A DNA stretch of 40,204 bases from Sulfurospirillum sp. (GCA_016735235.1 JAERRW010000003.1:1-40204); one strand, 5' to 3'. Shown: positions 7,788-18,487, counted from the first letter of the stretch. The notes: generated by a model from the sequence alone, not told the origin. Made by a program: numbers and translations.

Positions 7788-10234
7788 TTTACTACCAAAT
7801 TAACTAATTTACTTGGAACATAAATCTCTTTTATTATACTCTTTTCTTCTAGCCATTTACTTGTAGCTTCTTTAGCTAGTGCTATAATCTCATTTTTTGA
7901 AGTATCTTTAGCTACCTCTATTTCGGATCTTCTTTTTCCATTTATAGTGATAGGTAAAATTATAGAAGTGTTTTCCAAGACATCTTCAAGAAGTTCAAGT
8001 TGTTTTAAATTTTTCAATTTATAAAGACTAGAACTAAGCTCCCAACAGACATGTGGAATTATAGGCTCTAGTATGTTTAATAAAATAAAGTATCCTTCTG
8101 TCCATACATCTCTATTTTGTTGTTTGTTTAATGCATTTAAAGCTTCCATGCAAGCCGCTATTAATGTATTAAAAGCGTATCCGTGACTAAATACATCATT
8201 TGATTTCTTAAGAGCAGTATAGATTTTTTTTCTAGCAAAACTAGACTCTTTTGATAATATTTTATGATCTATTATGGGTATAAAATCTACACTATTTGAA
8301 TTAGAACTTAAGTTACTAAGCTTTTTGATAAACTTATAAGCTCCCTCAACTCCGCTTGAATTCCACTCTAACTCTTTTTGTGGAGGGGCAGCAAATAGTA
8401 TAAATAGCCTTGCCGTATCTGCTCCATATTTTTGAATAATAGAATCAGGATCTACTGTATTGCCTTTTGACTTACTCATTTTAGTGCCATCTTTTAAAAC
8501 CATGCCTTGTGTAAGTAAGTTTTTAAAAGGCTCATCAACAGAACTGTATCCCATATCTTTTAAAACTTTTGTAAAAAATCTTGCATAAAGAAGATGTAAA
8601 ATTGCATGCTCAATTCCACCTATATATTGGTCTACATTCATCCAGTAATCACTACTTGTTTTATCAAAAATTTTATCTTCCCACATAGACTTATCGGTTG
8701 TGTACCTCATAAAATACCAACTAGATTGAAAAAAAGTATCCATTGTGTCAGTTTCACGAACGGCACTACCTCCACATGTGGGGCATTTTGTATGCTTCCA
8801 AGTTGGATGGGCATCTAAAGGATTACCTTTTGCGGTTATCTCTATATCTTCTGGAAGTGTTATTGGTAAATTTTCTATATCATCATGCACTAATCCGCAC
8901 TTAGAACAATGAATCATAGGAATTGGAGTACCCCAGTATCTTTGGCGACTAATTCCCCAATCTCTTAATTTATAGTTTACAATTTTTTTACCAAGCCCAT
9001 TTTGTTCAAAATGATCAATTATTAATTTTTGTGCTTTTTTGGAACTCATGCCTGTATATTTGCCAGAATTTACAAGCTTGCCATGCTCTATTAATGCTCT
9101 ACTTCCATCAAAACTACTCTTAGCTTGCTCAATAGATTGGACTATAGGTAAATTGTATTTTCTAGCAAATTCAAAATCTCTCTCATCATGAGCTGGAACA
9201 GACATAACCGCACCACCTCCATACTCTATTAAAACAAAATTAGCTACCCAAACAGAAATTTTTTTACCAGTTAAAGGGTGTATTACATGTATCTCTAGAT
9301 CAACCCCTTCTTTGTCATTTTTAGCACGCTCTATAGAACCTAATATCTGCATGTCTTTTATTTTTTTTATTTTTTCATCGCTTAAAAGTTTGTTGTCGCA
9401 AAGGTATTTTACTATAACATGTTCAGGTGCAAGTGCTGTGTAGGTAACTCCGTATATAGTATCAGGACGAGTTGTAAAAACACTATATTTAGCAAACTTA
9501 TTATTTAATTTTATTTTTGTTTCGTCGCTTAAATTAAATTCAAACTCTAACCCTTCACTTCTTCCTATCCAATTTTCTTGCATAGTAAGAACTTGTTTAG
9601 GCCAATTGGTTTCTAATTTTTTAATATCGTCTAAAAGATTTTGTGCATAGTCGGTTATTTTAAGATAATACCCTAGCATTTTTCTAGTACTTACAAGATT
9701 ATTGCATCTCCAGCAACATCCATCTTCAACTTGTTCGTTTGCTAAAACTGTATGACAAGTTTCACACCAATTTAGAGTTGAAGTTTTTTGATACACTAAG
9801 CCTTTTTTATACATGTCTATAAAAATATGCTGTTCATGTTTAGAGTAAAGTTTATCACTTGTAGCAAACTCTCTTGTTTTAGAAAATGATAGCCCAAGAG
9901 AATTTAACTCTTTTTTCATATAGTCTATATTGTCATAAGTCCAATTTTTTGGATGCACACCATGTTTAATAGCTGCATTTTCTGCGGGCATTCCAAAAGA
10001 ATCCCACCCTATAGGATGAAGAACATTGAATCCAGATTTTCTAAAATTACGAGCTATCGCATCACTAATAGTATAATTTCTCACATGTCCCATATGTATG
10101 CGGCCACTAGGATATGGAAACATGCTTAATATATATTTTTTCTTTTTTGAAAAATCATTTGATGGCTCAAAGGAACTATTTTTATTCCAATAACTTTGCC
10201 ATTTTTTTTCTACTTTAGTTGAGTTATACTCCAT
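7784..10234 (-). CDS. leuS: leucyl-tRNA synthetase
   Basis: An 816-residue class I aminoacyl-tRNA synthetase that charges tRNA-Leu. The HIGH signature reads 'HMGH' at about 47–50 and KMSKS at about 584–588 ('[10 protein letters not shown]'). A zinc-type knuckle is present ('[21 protein letters not shown]'). The CP1 editing domain carries '[12 protein letters not shown]' and '[11 protein letters not shown]', so proofreading should be intact. The start is supported by AGGATAA six bases before ATG. It overlaps lptE by four bases downstream and follows the DUF6394 gene by 18 bases. Slightly shorter than E. coli LeuS (860), as usual for the phylum. Confidence 0.97.
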   Translation of the reverse strand: MEYNSTKVEKKWQSYWNKNSSFEPSNDFSKKKKYILSMFPYPSGRIHMGHVRNYTISDAIARNFRKSGFNVLHPIGWDSFGMPAENAAIKHGVHPKNWTYDNIDYMKKELNSLGLSFSKTREFATSDKLYSKHEQHIFIDMYKKGLVYQKTSTLNWCETCHTVLANEQVEDGCCWRCNNLVSTRKMLGYYLKITDYAQNLLDDIKKLETNWPKQVLTMQENWIGRSEGLEFEFNLSDETKIKLNNKFAKYSVFTTRPDTIYGVTYTALAPEHVIVKYLCDNKLLSDEKIKKIKDMQILGSIERAKNDKEGVDLEIHVIHPLTGKKISVWVANFVLIEYGGGAVMSVPAHDERDFEFARKYNLPIVQSIEQAKSSFDGSRALIEHGKLVNSGKYTGMSSKKAQKLIIDHFEQNGLGKKIVNYKLRDWGISRQRYWGTPIPMIHCSKCGLVHDDIENLPITLPEDIEITAKGNPLDAHPTWKHTKCPTCGGSAVRETDTMDTFFQSSWYFMRYTTDKSMWEDKIFDKTSSDYWMNVDQYIGGIEHAILHLLYARFFTKVLKDMGYSSVDEPFKNLLTQGMVLKDGTKMSKSKGNTVDPDSIIQKYGADTARLFILFAAPPQKELEWNSSGVEGAYKFIKKLSNLSSNSNSVDFIPIIDHKILSKESSFARKKIYTALKKSNDVFSHGYAFNTLIAACMEALNALNKQQNRDVWTEGYFILLNILEPIIPHVCWELSSSLYKLKNLKQLELLEDVLENTSIILPITINGKRRSEIEVAKDTSKNEIIALAKEATSKWLEEKSIIKEIYVPSKLVNLVVK

Positions 10235-10252
10235 TGTTGCTTATCCTATAAA

Positions 10253-10591
10253 TTAAAATTCTTCTTGTGTTTTCGATGCCTCTATTAAGACTAATGTTAA
10301 AGAGAATATATTTGCTACAATAGCCCCAATTGCCAATGAAATTGCCATGGTAATATTACTCGAAAGAAGCATAAATAAAAATGCAGGAATTAGATGAAGG
10401 TCTGCAACTAAGGAACTTGCAAAAAGTTCTGCTGAAAATATATTTTTAACACCAATTTTGAGTAGTGTAGAAATCAAATTAATACTAGCAGCAATAAAAA
10501 GTGCAACTTCATTTTGTTCATATAAAAATCCAACTGTTGTAGTTAAACTCATTAAAGCAAAAAATACATATATTACTTTTCCCCAATCCAT
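10253..10591 (-). CDS. small integral membrane protein, DUF6394-like
   Basis: A 112-residue protein made almost entirely of hydrophobic helices: about three or four membrane segments with a short charged loop ('LKIGVKNIFSAELFASSLVADLH') in the middle. From memory it matches DUF6394, a family of unknown function found in Campylobacterota, often near secF/leuS. The start ATG has a good AAAGGATA ribosome site. It is 18 bases before leuS and 72 bases after secF. No function can be assigned; the location suggests only co-expression with the export and translation genes. Confidence 0.7.
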   Translation of the reverse strand: MDWGKVIYVFFALMSLTTTVGFLYEQNEVALFIAASINLISTLLKIGVKNIFSAELFASSLVADLHLIPAFLFMLLSSNITMAISLAIGAIVANIFSLTLVLIEASKTQEEF

Positions 10592-10627
10592 TATTGCTAT
10601 CCTTTGGTTTTAAATTTATCTATTTTT

Positions 10628-10648
10628 ACATGTAAGACTACATGTAAA
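10628..10648. repeat. two tandem ACATGTAA motifs in the secF–DUF6394 gap
   Basis: The 72-base gap contains ACATGTAA at 10628–10635 and again at 10640–10647, a 12-base period. Each holds the palindrome ACATGT. The spacing of about one helical turn could suit a dimeric DNA-binding protein, but the same hexamer is common throughout this window (see findings), so it may simply be a genome-wide word. No regulator is implicated by the sequence. Confidence 0.4.
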
Positions 10649-10663
10649 GTTAAAATGTTAATA

Positions 10664-11635
10664 CTAGACAATCCCTTTATCGTATTGTGCTCTCATTTTC
10701 TCTTTTTCTATTTTCATTTTCTCTTTTTTAGCCTCTTTTGATTTATAGTTTTCAACGCTAAAATTTAACCATTTAAGCATAGGAGATGCTACAAAAATAG
10801 AGCTATATGTTCCTACTAAAATACCCACTAAAAGAGTAAAACCAAATCCATGAATAATTTCCCCACCATATAACCATAGCGTTAAAACAACAAAAAATGT
10901 TGTCAAGGAAGTTAAAAGTGTACGGGAAAGTGTCTTTGAGATAGAGAAATTTATAATACTTAAAAGATCAAAATTCTTTGATTTTTTAATATCTTCTCTA
11001 ATTCTATCAAACACTATAATTGTATCGTTTAAAGAGTATCCAAGCAGAGTTAAAAGTGCTGCTAAAATATCTAAATTTATATCTATACTAAAAACAACTA
11101 ATGCACCAATTGCTATAGATATATCATGAATTAAAGCAAAAATTGAAGCTACAGCAAATCTCCACTCAAATCTAATAGTTATATACATAAGAATAGCCAT
11201 AACAGAGACAAGCATAGCCATAATGCCTTTTTCTCTAAGCTCACTGCCTACTTTTGGGCCCACCATGTCTACTCTTCTAATTTCAAATTCACCAGTTCCA
11301 TCTAACAAATTAGTAACAATATCACTCAAATCTTCTTGTACAGAAACAGTGCTACTCATAAATCTAATAATAACTTCATTTGGACTACCAAATTTTGTTA
11401 TTGTTGCACTTGAAAACATCTCATTTGCTATGATTTTTTCTCTCATTTTTTTAATTGGAGCAACTTGGTCATACTTGACTTGAACAATAGTTCCGCCAGA
11501 AAAATCTATGCCATAGTTTAAGCCTTTTGAGCCCAACATTACATAAGATGCCATTACCATAATTAGTGAAAGTATAATAAAAGGCAAACTTTTACCCATA
11601 AAATTATAGGTTTTATCTTTAGAAAATATCTGCAT
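10664..11635 (-). CDS. secF: protein translocase subunit SecF
   Basis: SecF pairs with SecD in the inner membrane and uses the proton gradient to help proteins finish crossing through SecYEG. The track gives an ATG at 11665 inside secD, but the inner ATG at 11635 forms a TAATG stop/start overlap with secD and begins 'MQIFSKDKTYNFMGKSLPF', so I choose that start (323 residues). Visible features: one N-terminal helix, the periplasmic 'GLNYGIDFSGGTIVQV' segment, then five helices carrying 'LLTLLGYSLNDTIIVFDRIR', the conserved SecF motif. The C-terminal tail is a long Lys/Glu-rich cytoplasmic extension. Confidence 0.95.
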   Translation of the reverse strand: MQIFSKDKTYNFMGKSLPFIILSLIMVMASYVMLGSKGLNYGIDFSGGTIVQVKYDQVAPIKKMREKIIANEMFSSATITKFGSPNEVIIRFMSSTVSVQEDLSDIVTNLLDGTGEFEIRRVDMVGPKVGSELREKGIMAMLVSVMAILMYITIRFEWRFAVASIFALIHDISIAIGALVVFSIDINLDILAALLTLLGYSLNDTIIVFDRIREDIKKSKNFDLLSIINFSISKTLSRTLLTSLTTFFVVLTLWLYGGEIIHGFGFTLLVGILVGTYSSIFVASPMLKWLNFSVENYKSKEAKKEKMKIEKEKMRAQYDKGIV

Positions 11636-13218
11636 TATTGTCCACTCCCTTTTATGCCAAACCATAAACTAAGATTTTTACTTTTTTCAATCTTAGGTAA
11701 AAAATATTGATAAATACCATGTGTTCCTAAAATAGCAGTCAGCATTGATGCTAATATTCCTATACTAATAGTTATTGCAAATCCTTTTATAGGGCCTGTT
11801 CCGTAAGCATATAGCACTATAGCGGCAAAAAGTGTAGTTATATTTGCATCAAGAATAGCACTCATTGCATTATTGTAGCCTTTTTCAATTGCATTAGAAA
11901 TAGAACTTCCTTGACGAAATAACTCTCTCATTCTTTCATTAATAATAACATTAGCATCAACGGCCATACCTACAGTAAGCACAATTCCAGCCATTCCAGG
12001 AAGTGTAAGAGTTGCACCAAAAAGTGCCATTACAGACAAAACTATAAACAGATTTGCTATCAAAGCAGTATTTGCAATAACTCCAGCAAGACCATAATAA
12101 ATTACCATAAAAATGACTACTATCAAAAATCCTAAAGACAAAGCAAGTGTACTAGCTTTTATGCTATCGGCTCCCAAGCTTGGTCCTACACTTCTTTTTT
12201 CCAATAGTTCCACAGGAGCTAAGAGTGCCCCACTTCTAAGAGCTATAGCAATATCGCTAGCTTCTTCTACACTAAATCCACCACTTATTTGTCCACTTCC
12301 TCCACCAATTCTTTCACGAATTACTGGAGCAGAATATACTCTATTGTCAAGAACAATTGCTAAGTGAGTACCTATATTTTTGCCAGTAAAATCACCAAAA
12401 ATTTTAGCACCCTCAGAGTTAAGAGAAAAATTTATAACAGCTTGATTCATTTGATCAAAACCAACTTTAGCATCTGTTAGCATATTTCCATCAAGCAAGG
12501 GAACTTCTTTAAGAAGATGTTTGCGTCCCGTAACTTTTGCATCTTCTAAAATAACATCTCCATATTCGGCGGCTTCTTCGTTACTCATTTCATACACACG
12601 ATCATTTCTTAGTTCATCTACAGTCATCATTTGAAGATGTGCTGGTTTTGCTATGAGTTCACGAGCTCTTTGCTCATCTTCGCTAGTTTTAATGCCAGGG
12701 AGTTCTACAAGTATTTTATCTTTACCCTGTCTAGCTACATTTGGCTCTGCTAATCCGAACTGATCAAGTCTGTTTCTAATAGTTTCAACTGCTTGATTTA
12801 TTGCATACTGTTTTGTAGCCTCTTTTTCAAGCTCATCGAGAGAGAGATTGTAGTTAAGTTTATCTTTTTTTAAAACAATTCCAGGGATTTTATTTATCAT
12901 TTCATCAAGATTTTTCTCTTCATCTTGATCCAGTAAAATTAGAGTTATACTGTTATTTTTTATTTTTAAACTATCTATTATAATATCATTATCGTTAGTG
13001 AAAAATTTAACACTTGATGCTATTGATTTGATTTTTGATTTTATTGCTTCATCTGTTTTAACTCCTAAAAGCATATAAAGTCCCCCTTGAAGATCAAGTC
13101 CAAGGGAAATTTTAGCACCTTTTTCTGTTTGTAGGAGTGTCGGTATCGACAAACCTACACCAAAAATAATTGCAATGAAAAAAATCACCAATCGGTAATT
13201 TAATCCACTTTTACTCAT
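11635..13218 (-). CDS. secD: protein translocase subunit SecD
   Basis: SecD is the large partner of SecF, with a periplasmic P1 domain and six membrane helices. The track starts at TTG 13233; the ATG at 13218 ('MSKSGLNYRLVIFFIA') is better, overlaps the yajC end by eight bases and has AAAGAG upstream, giving 527 residues. Motifs: 'SLGLDLQGGLYML' after the first helix, 'RNRLDQFGLAEPNVARQG' in P1, and 'GMAVDANVIINERMRE' in the transmembrane part. Order yajC-secD-secF is the standard operon. Confidence 0.96.
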   Translation of the reverse strand: MSKSGLNYRLVIFFIAIIFGVGLSIPTLLQTEKGAKISLGLDLQGGLYMLLGVKTDEAIKSKIKSIASSVKFFTNDNDIIIDSLKIKNNSITLILLDQDEEKNLDEMINKIPGIVLKKDKLNYNLSLDELEKEATKQYAINQAVETIRNRLDQFGLAEPNVARQGKDKILVELPGIKTSEDEQRARELIAKPAHLQMMTVDELRNDRVYEMSNEEAAEYGDVILEDAKVTGRKHLLKEVPLLDGNMLTDAKVGFDQMNQAVINFSLNSEGAKIFGDFTGKNIGTHLAIVLDNRVYSAPVIRERIGGGSGQISGGFSVEEASDIAIALRSGALLAPVELLEKRSVGPSLGADSIKASTLALSLGFLIVVIFMVIYYGLAGVIANTALIANLFIVLSVMALFGATLTLPGMAGIVLTVGMAVDANVIINERMRELFRQGSSISNAIEKGYNNAMSAILDANITTLFAAIVLYAYGTGPIKGFAITISIGILASMLTAILGTHGIYQYFLPKIEKSKNLSLWFGIKGSGQ

Positions 13219-13495
13219 TAGCACTCTTTTCAATTTTTCTAGCTACATACTCTTTTGAGAGTTTAACAACCGTCTCATCATTAAGTTTAACTTTGATAAA
13301 ATCGTCTTCAGGTTTCACAACCTCACAGATTAAACCACCGTTTGTAACAATTTTGTCGCCTTTTTTTAAAGCGCCTGTCATCTCCTTGTGTCTTTTAGCC
13401 TGCTTTTGTTGCGGTCTAATAACCAAGAAATAAAAAATCGCAAAAAGAACGATTAATGGAAGTAAAGAAGCAAATATATTTGAGCTACCTTGCAT
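13211..13495 (-). CDS. yajC: Sec translocon accessory protein YajC
   Basis: A 94-residue single-span membrane protein of the SecDF-YajC complex. The helix at about 9–26 is followed by the family signature 'VIRPQQKQAKRHKEM', then a small basic cytoplasmic domain ('LKKGDKIVTNGGLICEV'). The ATG has AAAGGATTC upstream. As the first gene of the minus-strand run it likely carries the main promoter; its 5' end overlaps the annotated start of lnt on the other strand by 40 bases. Confidence 0.94.
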   Translation of the reverse strand: MQGSSNIFASLLPLIVLFAIFYFLVIRPQQKQAKRHKEMTGALKKGDKIVTNGGLICEVVKPEDDFIKVKLNDETVVKLSKEYVARKIEKSANE

Positions 13496-14742
13496 ACGAA
13501 TCCTTTAAAAAAAAATTTTCAAGAGATTATTTTAGCACTTTTTTTATAATAAAAGGCTTTTTTATAGCTTTTTGTCTTAGTTTTTTTATATATCTCGCAT
13601 ATTTTGATCTACATGTAAAAGCTTTAGATACTATTTTAGCTATTGTTGGTTTTTATTTACTACTTACATGTAAAAAAGAGTCTCTTCCTTGGGTGGGTTT
13701 TTTCATAGGCATATTGTGGTTTTATTGGATTAGTTTTAGTTTTAGGTATTATGATTTAGCTTACCTCATTCCTCTTGTTATAATTGGTGTTGGATCTATC
13801 TATTCTCTATCTTTTTGGATTATAGGAATCGTTGGAAAACTACCAGAAATTAGAGCTGTTTTAATGTTTGCATTTGTTTTTTTTAAACCTTTTGGATTTA
13901 ACTGGTTTAAGCCCGAACTCATTTTTATTAACTCCTATTTTTCTACAAATATCTATTTTTATGGACTATTTTTAAGTGTTTTAATTTTGATTATTAGACT
14001 TAAAAAATGGTGGAAATTAGCTGGAGTTATGCTTTTAATAAGTTTAATGTTTTTCAACAAACCCACATACATGCATCTGCCAAAACTAGATATTGCAATT
14101 CCTATTACAAATTTAGACCAAAATAAAAAATGGAAACAAGAGTATCAAAATGAGATAGTTGAAAATAATTTTTCTCTTATAAAAGAAGCAATTAAAACAA
14201 AAAAAGATTTGATTATACTACATGAAAGTGCTTTTCCACTCTATCTTAATCTTAATATAGAGATTTTAAATAGATTAAAAAAACTCTCCTATGATATAAC
14301 AATAGTTACAGGAGCTTTACGAAAAACTAATCATCAAATTTTTAACTCCTCCTATATTTTTCAAAATGGAGAATTTAAAATAGCAGACAAAGTAGTACTA
14401 GTTCCATTTGGAGAGACAATTCCACTCCCAAAATGGGCATCTGAACTAGTAAATAATATTTTTTTCAATGGTGCTAGTGACTACAAACATGCTGATAATG
14501 TTTTTGATTTTAATATAGAAAATTACAGCTTTAGAAGTGCAATATGCTATGAATCAACAACAGATAAACTCTATGAAAATAATCCAAAATTTATGATAGC
14601 AATTAGCAACAACTCTTGGTTTACACCTTCAATTGAACCAATTTTGCAAAATCTACTTTTAAGACTTTATGCAAAAAAACATAAAACCATTATTTATCAC
14701 AGCGCAAATGATGGAATAAGCGGAGTGATAACACCTTACTAA
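13456..14742 (+). CDS. lnt: apolipoprotein N-acyltransferase Lnt
   Basis: A 428-residue inner-membrane enzyme that adds the third acyl chain to bacterial lipoproteins. The N-terminal half has about seven hydrophobic helices; the C-terminal half is a nitrilase fold. The catalytic triad reads Glu257 ('LHESAF'), Lys312 ('ADKVVLVPFGE') and Cys364 ('SAICYES'). Length is near the C. jejuni protein and shorter than E. coli (512). The ATG at 13456 lies inside yajC on the opposite strand and has only a weak ribosome site, so the true start could be the TTG at 13480. Its substrates would include LptE from the facing operon. Confidence 0.9.
   Translation: MEVKKQIYLSYLAYESFKKKFSRDYFSTFFIIKGFFIAFCLSFFIYLAYFDLHVKALDTILAIVGFYLLLTCKKESLPWVGFFIGILWFYWISFSFRYYDLAYLIPLVIIGVGSIYSLSFWIIGIVGKLPEIRAVLMFAFVFFKPFGFNWFKPELIFINSYFSTNIYFYGLFLSVLILIIRLKKWWKLAGVMLLISLMFFNKPTYMHLPKLDIAIPITNLDQNKKWKQEYQNEIVENNFSLIKEAIKTKKDLIILHESAFPLYLNLNIEILNRLKKLSYDITIVTGALRKTNHQIFNSSYIFQNGEFKIADKVVLVPFGETIPLPKWASELVNNIFFNGASDYKHADNVFDFNIENYSFRSAICYESTTDKLYENNPKFMIAISNNSWFTPSIEPILQNLLLRLYAKKHKTIIYHSANDGISGVITPY
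13529..13537 (-). promoter_or_regulatory. candidate sigma-70 extended -10 for the yajC operon
   Basis: On the minus strand TGCTAAAAT lies 34 bases before the yajC ATG, a good extended -10 for Campylobacterota, where a conserved -35 is usually lacking. A start about seven bases later would give a leader of roughly 27 bases containing AAAGGATTC. It lies inside the lnt coding region. Inferred from sequence only. Confidence 0.4.
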
Positions 14743-14758
14743 ATATTTAAGAACATTT

Positions 14759-14767
14759 TGTTATAAT
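14759..14767 (+). promoter_or_regulatory. extended -10 just before the sulfatase gene
   Basis: TGTTATAAT is a perfect extended -10. It ends only six bases before the ATG at 14774, so transcription from it would start at or near the A of the start codon. The same TTTTGTTATAAT string precedes the DUF465 gene at 32602. See the finding on leaderless translation. Confidence 0.5.
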
Positions 14768-14773
14768 ATATTT

Positions 14774-16627
14774 ATGTTTTATACAAATTACTTAACACTA
14801 TTAAAAAGATTTTTATTTATACTGTCTTTTTTTGTTTTTTTTAGAGCGGTTTTTTATTTTTATAATTTTGATTATTTTCGTACTTTCCATTTTTCAGAGG
14901 CACTTTTTGCTTATGTTTATGGAATTCGTTTTGATATTGCTGCTGTTTTAATTATAAATTCAATTTTTATTTTGGGTTCTCTTGTCCCAATAACTAACAG
15001 TCGTTATCAACTTTTTTTAAAAATTATATTTGTATTTTTAAATTCAATTTTTTTAGGTGTGTTACTTATAGATTTAGAATTGTTTATTTTTCTTGGTAAA
15101 AAAATGACTTTTGATATTTTTGGAATTAAAAACGATATAATTACTCAATCGCTCCAATTAGTAACAAATTACTGGTATTTATGTATAGTTGCTCTATTGA
15201 ATACCGTTTTACTATGGAAGTACTACCCACAATGTAAAATAACTTTACTTCCTAAACATAAAATTAAATGGTACACAGCTACTGTTTTTGGGGTTATAAT
15301 TATTGCTTTAACTATTATTGGAATTAGAGGGTCCATTCAAACAAGACCTATGAGTACTAAAAGTGCATTTATACATGATTCACATGAACTTGGTAATTTA
15401 TCGCTTAATGCCGCATATTCGATACTCAGATTTGCTGGAAAAAATCAAGCAGTCATCAAAAAGAGCTATTTTCAAACCGATGATGAGGCAAAACATGTTA
15501 TTTTAAAAAGTAGAACTTTTAACTTGTCCAATGAAGTAAATTATGGTAAACAAAATGTTATTGTTATAATTTTAGAGAGTTTTTCTCAAGAGTATGTTGA
15601 TAATGGATATACTCCATTTCTATCATCACTAAGTAAAAAATCTCTATATTTTAATGATAATTTTGCAAATGGAAGAAGATCTATTGAAGTTCTTCCTTCA
15701 ATAATGGCAGGATTTCCATCTATACTGGAAGAACCCATTCAAGGATCTCGATACCAGACAAATAAATTTTATGCACTTCCAAAAATATTAAAAGAGAACG
15801 GTTATCAAACTTCTTTTTTCCACGGAGGAGAACTAGGAACCATGGAATTCGATACCTTTAGTTATTCAGTAGGATTTGAAAAATATTTTTCAATGAATGA
15901 TTATCCACATAAAGAGCATTTTGATAAAGTTTGGGGAATTTATGACCATAACTATTTGTCTTTTTTTGCAGATAATTTAGACAATCAAAAAGAACCTTTT
16001 TTCTCTAGTGTTTTTACCTTAAGTTCTCATCATCCATACTCAATTCCACTTGAGTTTATAGATAAATTTCCTGTAGGAAATTTAGAAATTATTGAAAGTG
16101 TTGGTTATGCAGACTACTCTTTAAGAGAGTTTTTTAAAAAAATAGAGACAAAAGATTGGTTTAATAATACTCTATTTGTTATAACAGGAGATCATACACA
16201 AAAACTAGAGACAAAAAAGTATAATAATACTGTTGGACGATACAAAGTCCCTCTTATTTTTTATCATCCATCAATTGATCTTACTATTTTTAATAGTGAT
16301 AGAATAACACAACATGCAGATATTTTAGCAAGTGTATTAGATTTTTTGGGACTAAATCATGATAAAAAATTACTATATGGCAGTTCTGTGTTTTCTAATA
16401 AAGAGTCTCAAGCAATTATTTTTCTAAATGGTCGCTATTTTTATTATAAAAAACCTTATATACTAACTTATGACAAAATTGATGCTAAATTATTTCACTA
16501 CTCTAATAATTTATCAGAAATTGAAAACAATGTGGATGAAAATATTAAAACAGAGATGCTAAAAGAGCTTAAGGCATATATACAATATACACATAATGGA
16601 TTAATAAATAATCGAATCTATGATTAA
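14774..16627 (+). CDS. LTA-synthase-family membrane sulfatase / phosphotransferase
   Basis: A 617-residue protein with about five N-terminal membrane helices (residues 1–200) and an external alkaline-phosphatase-fold domain (about 250–540). Catalytic features: metal ligand Glu in 'IILESFSQE', a likely nucleophile Ser303 in 'NGRRSIEVLPSIMAG' (Thr in LtaS), 'SSHHPY', and the 'TGDHTQ' Asp-His pair. The architecture is that of LtaS, OpgB and EptA relatives, which move phosphoglycerol or phosphoethanolamine onto envelope glycans or lipids. A Gram-negative host suggests periplasmic glucan or LPS modification rather than teichoic acid. The exact substrate cannot be read from sequence. No ribosome site precedes the ATG. 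Confidence 0.85.
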   Translation: MFYTNYLTLLKRFLFILSFFVFFRAVFYFYNFDYFRTFHFSEALFAYVYGIRFDIAAVLIINSIFILGSLVPITNSRYQLFLKIIFVFLNSIFLGVLLIDLELFIFLGKKMTFDIFGIKNDIITQSLQLVTNYWYLCIVALLNTVLLWKYYPQCKITLLPKHKIKWYTATVFGVIIIALTIIGIRGSIQTRPMSTKSAFIHDSHELGNLSLNAAYSILRFAGKNQAVIKKSYFQTDDEAKHVILKSRTFNLSNEVNYGKQNVIVIILESFSQEYVDNGYTPFLSSLSKKSLYFNDNFANGRRSIEVLPSIMAGFPSILEEPIQGSRYQTNKFYALPKILKENGYQTSFFHGGELGTMEFDTFSYSVGFEKYFSMNDYPHKEHFDKVWGIYDHNYLSFFADNLDNQKEPFFSSVFTLSSHHPYSIPLEFIDKFPVGNLEIIESVGYADYSLREFFKKIETKDWFNNTLFVITGDHTQKLETKKYNNTVGRYKVPLIFYHPSIDLTIFNSDRITQHADILASVLDFLGLNHDKKLLYGSSVFSNKESQAIIFLNGRYFYYKKPYILTYDKIDAKLFHYSNNLSEIENNVDENIKTEMLKELKAYIQYTHNGLINNRIYD

Positions 16628-16738
16628 CCATTTTGATAAGTTTTGGATCTAATTTTATAGTCAATTTCATTAAGTGAAGATTACACAAAATTTAGTTAAA
16701 ATAGTAACTTTTAAAAATATTAAGATTAGGAATAAACC

Positions 16739-18487
16739 TTGAGAAGTCATTATTGTACAGATTTAAGTGAAAAAAACATAGGTGAAAAAGTAGAGCTTTG
16801 TGGTTGGAGTAACAATGATAGAGATCATGGTGGAATTATATTTATAGACCTTCGTGACAAGAGTGGATTAGTTCAACTTGTATGTGATCCAGCCGACAGC
16901 AAGCATGCACACAAAATAGCAAATTGTGTTAGAGATGAATTTGTTTTAAGAGCTAAAGGAACTGTAAGAGCAAGAGGAGAAAAACTAGAAAACCCTAAAC
17001 TAAAAACAGGAAAAATAGAAATTATAGTAGATGAGCTAATAGTAGAAAATATTAGTGAACCAGTTCCTTTTGTTGTTGGTGACAATAAAGTAGGAGAAGA
17101 TATTAAGCTAAAATATAGATTTTTAGATTTAAGAAATACAAAATCTTATGAAATTTTTAAGCTAAGAAGTAAAGTAACAATGGCTACAAGAAATTTTTTT
17201 GATAAGCAAGGTTTTTTAGAAGTAGAGACTCCAATTTTAACAAAATCTACTCCTGAAGGGGCAAGAGATTATCTTGTTCCAAGTCGCATTCATAACGGAG
17301 ATTTTTTTGCTCTTCCTCAATCTCCACAACTTTTTAAACAACTTCTTATGTGTTCTGGATTTGATAGATATTTTCAAATTGCAAAGTGTTTTAGAGATGA
17401 AGATTTAAGAGCAGATAGGCAACCAGAATTTACACAAATTGATGTAGAGATGAGTTTTTGCGATCAAGAACAAATTCTTAAAACTACCGAAGACTTACTT
17501 ATAGATATTTTTAAAGTTGCAGGTCATAAAATTCATGCCCCATTCAACCGTATTCGCTACAAAGATGCTATGGAGAAGTATGGGTCAGATAAACCAGATC
17601 TTCGATACGATCTTAGCATGGTTGATGTAATTGATGTATTTAGTAATTGTGAAAATGAGATTTTTAGCAGTATTGCAAAAGACAAAAAGAGAAACAGAAT
17701 AAAAGCCCTCAAAGTTCCAAATGGAGATAATATTTTTTCAAAAAGACAAATGAAAAGTTTTGAAGATTATGTAAAAAAATTTGGAGCAAGTGGACTTGGA
17801 TATTTTCAAATGAAAGAAGATGGGCTAAAAGGACCTCTTACGAAATTTTTTAGTGAAACTGATTTAAAAAATATTGTAAAAATTAGTAAACTTGAAACTG
17901 GAGATGTTGTATTTTTTGGTGCAGGAGAAAAAAATCTTGTATTAGATTATATGGGAAGATTTAGAATTTATCTTGCAGAACTAATGGATATTATTCCTAA
18001 AGATGTTTTTGAATTTGTATGGGTTGTAGATTTTGACATGTTTGAGATATCAAATGATAATGTAAAAGCTCTTCATCATCCATTTACTCAACCCAAAGAT
18101 ATCAATACTCCAATAGAAGACATGGAGAGTATAGCTTATGATATTGTTCTTAATGGAACCGAACTCGGTGGTGGTAGTATAAGAATTCATAAAAAAGAGA
18201 TACAAGAAAAAGTATTTAAACTTCTAAAAATTAGCAAAGAAGAAGCGGATATAAAATTTGGATTCTTGCTTGATGCTCTAAAATTTGGTGCGCCTCCTCA
18301 TGGCGGAATTGCTATTGGATTAGACAGACTTATAATGTTATTGACAAACTCTGAATCTATTCGTGATGTTATAACATTCCCTAAAACACAAAGAGCACAA
18401 TGCCTTTTAACACAAGCTCCCAATAGCGTCGATGATGAACAATTGAAAGATTTAGGAATAAGACTTAAAGAGAAAATAAAAATATAA
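16739..18487 (+). CDS. aspS: aspartyl-tRNA synthetase
   Basis: A 582-residue bacterial-type class IIb synthetase. It has an N-terminal OB anticodon-binding domain ('[23 protein letters not shown]'), motif 2 '[19 protein letters not shown]', a GAD insertion domain, and motif 3 '[13 protein letters not shown]'. In Campylobacterota this enzyme is often non-discriminating, making Asp-tRNA-Asn for GatCAB amidation; whether that holds here is not visible. The start is TTG with TTAGGA upstream. The stop overlaps the adk start as TAATG, and aspS–adk adjacency is conserved in Campylobacter. The 111-base gap upstream holds a weak TAAAAT-type -10 and nothing else I recognise. Confidence 0.97.
   Translation: MRSHYCTDLSEKNIGEKVELCGWSNNDRDHGGIIFIDLRDKSGLVQLVCDPADSKHAHKIANCVRDEFVLRAKGTVRARGEKLENPKLKTGKIEIIVDELIVENISEPVPFVVGDNKVGEDIKLKYRFLDLRNTKSYEIFKLRSKVTMATRNFFDKQGFLEVETPILTKSTPEGARDYLVPSRIHNGDFFALPQSPQLFKQLLMCSGFDRYFQIAKCFRDEDLRADRQPEFTQIDVEMSFCDQEQILKTTEDLLIDIFKVAGHKIHAPFNRIRYKDAMEKYGSDKPDLRYDLSMVDVIDVFSNCENEIFSSIAKDKKRNRIKALKVPNGDNIFSKRQMKSFEDYVKKFGASGLGYFQMKEDGLKGPLTKFFSETDLKNIVKISKLETGDVVFFGAGEKNLVLDYMGRFRIYLAELMDIIPKDVFEFVWVVDFDMFEISNDNVKALHHPFTQPKDINTPIEDMESIAYDIVLNGTELGGGSIRIHKKEIQEKVFKLLKISKEEADIKFGFLLDALKFGAPPHGGIAIGLDRLIMLLTNSESIRDVITFPKTQRAQCLLTQAPNSVDDEQLKDLGIRLKEKIKI

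Noticed and set aside
11636-11665. Track start of secF at 11665 and of secD at 13233
   Set aside because: In each case an inner ATG with a stop/start or short overlap and a better ribosome site gives the conserved N-terminus.
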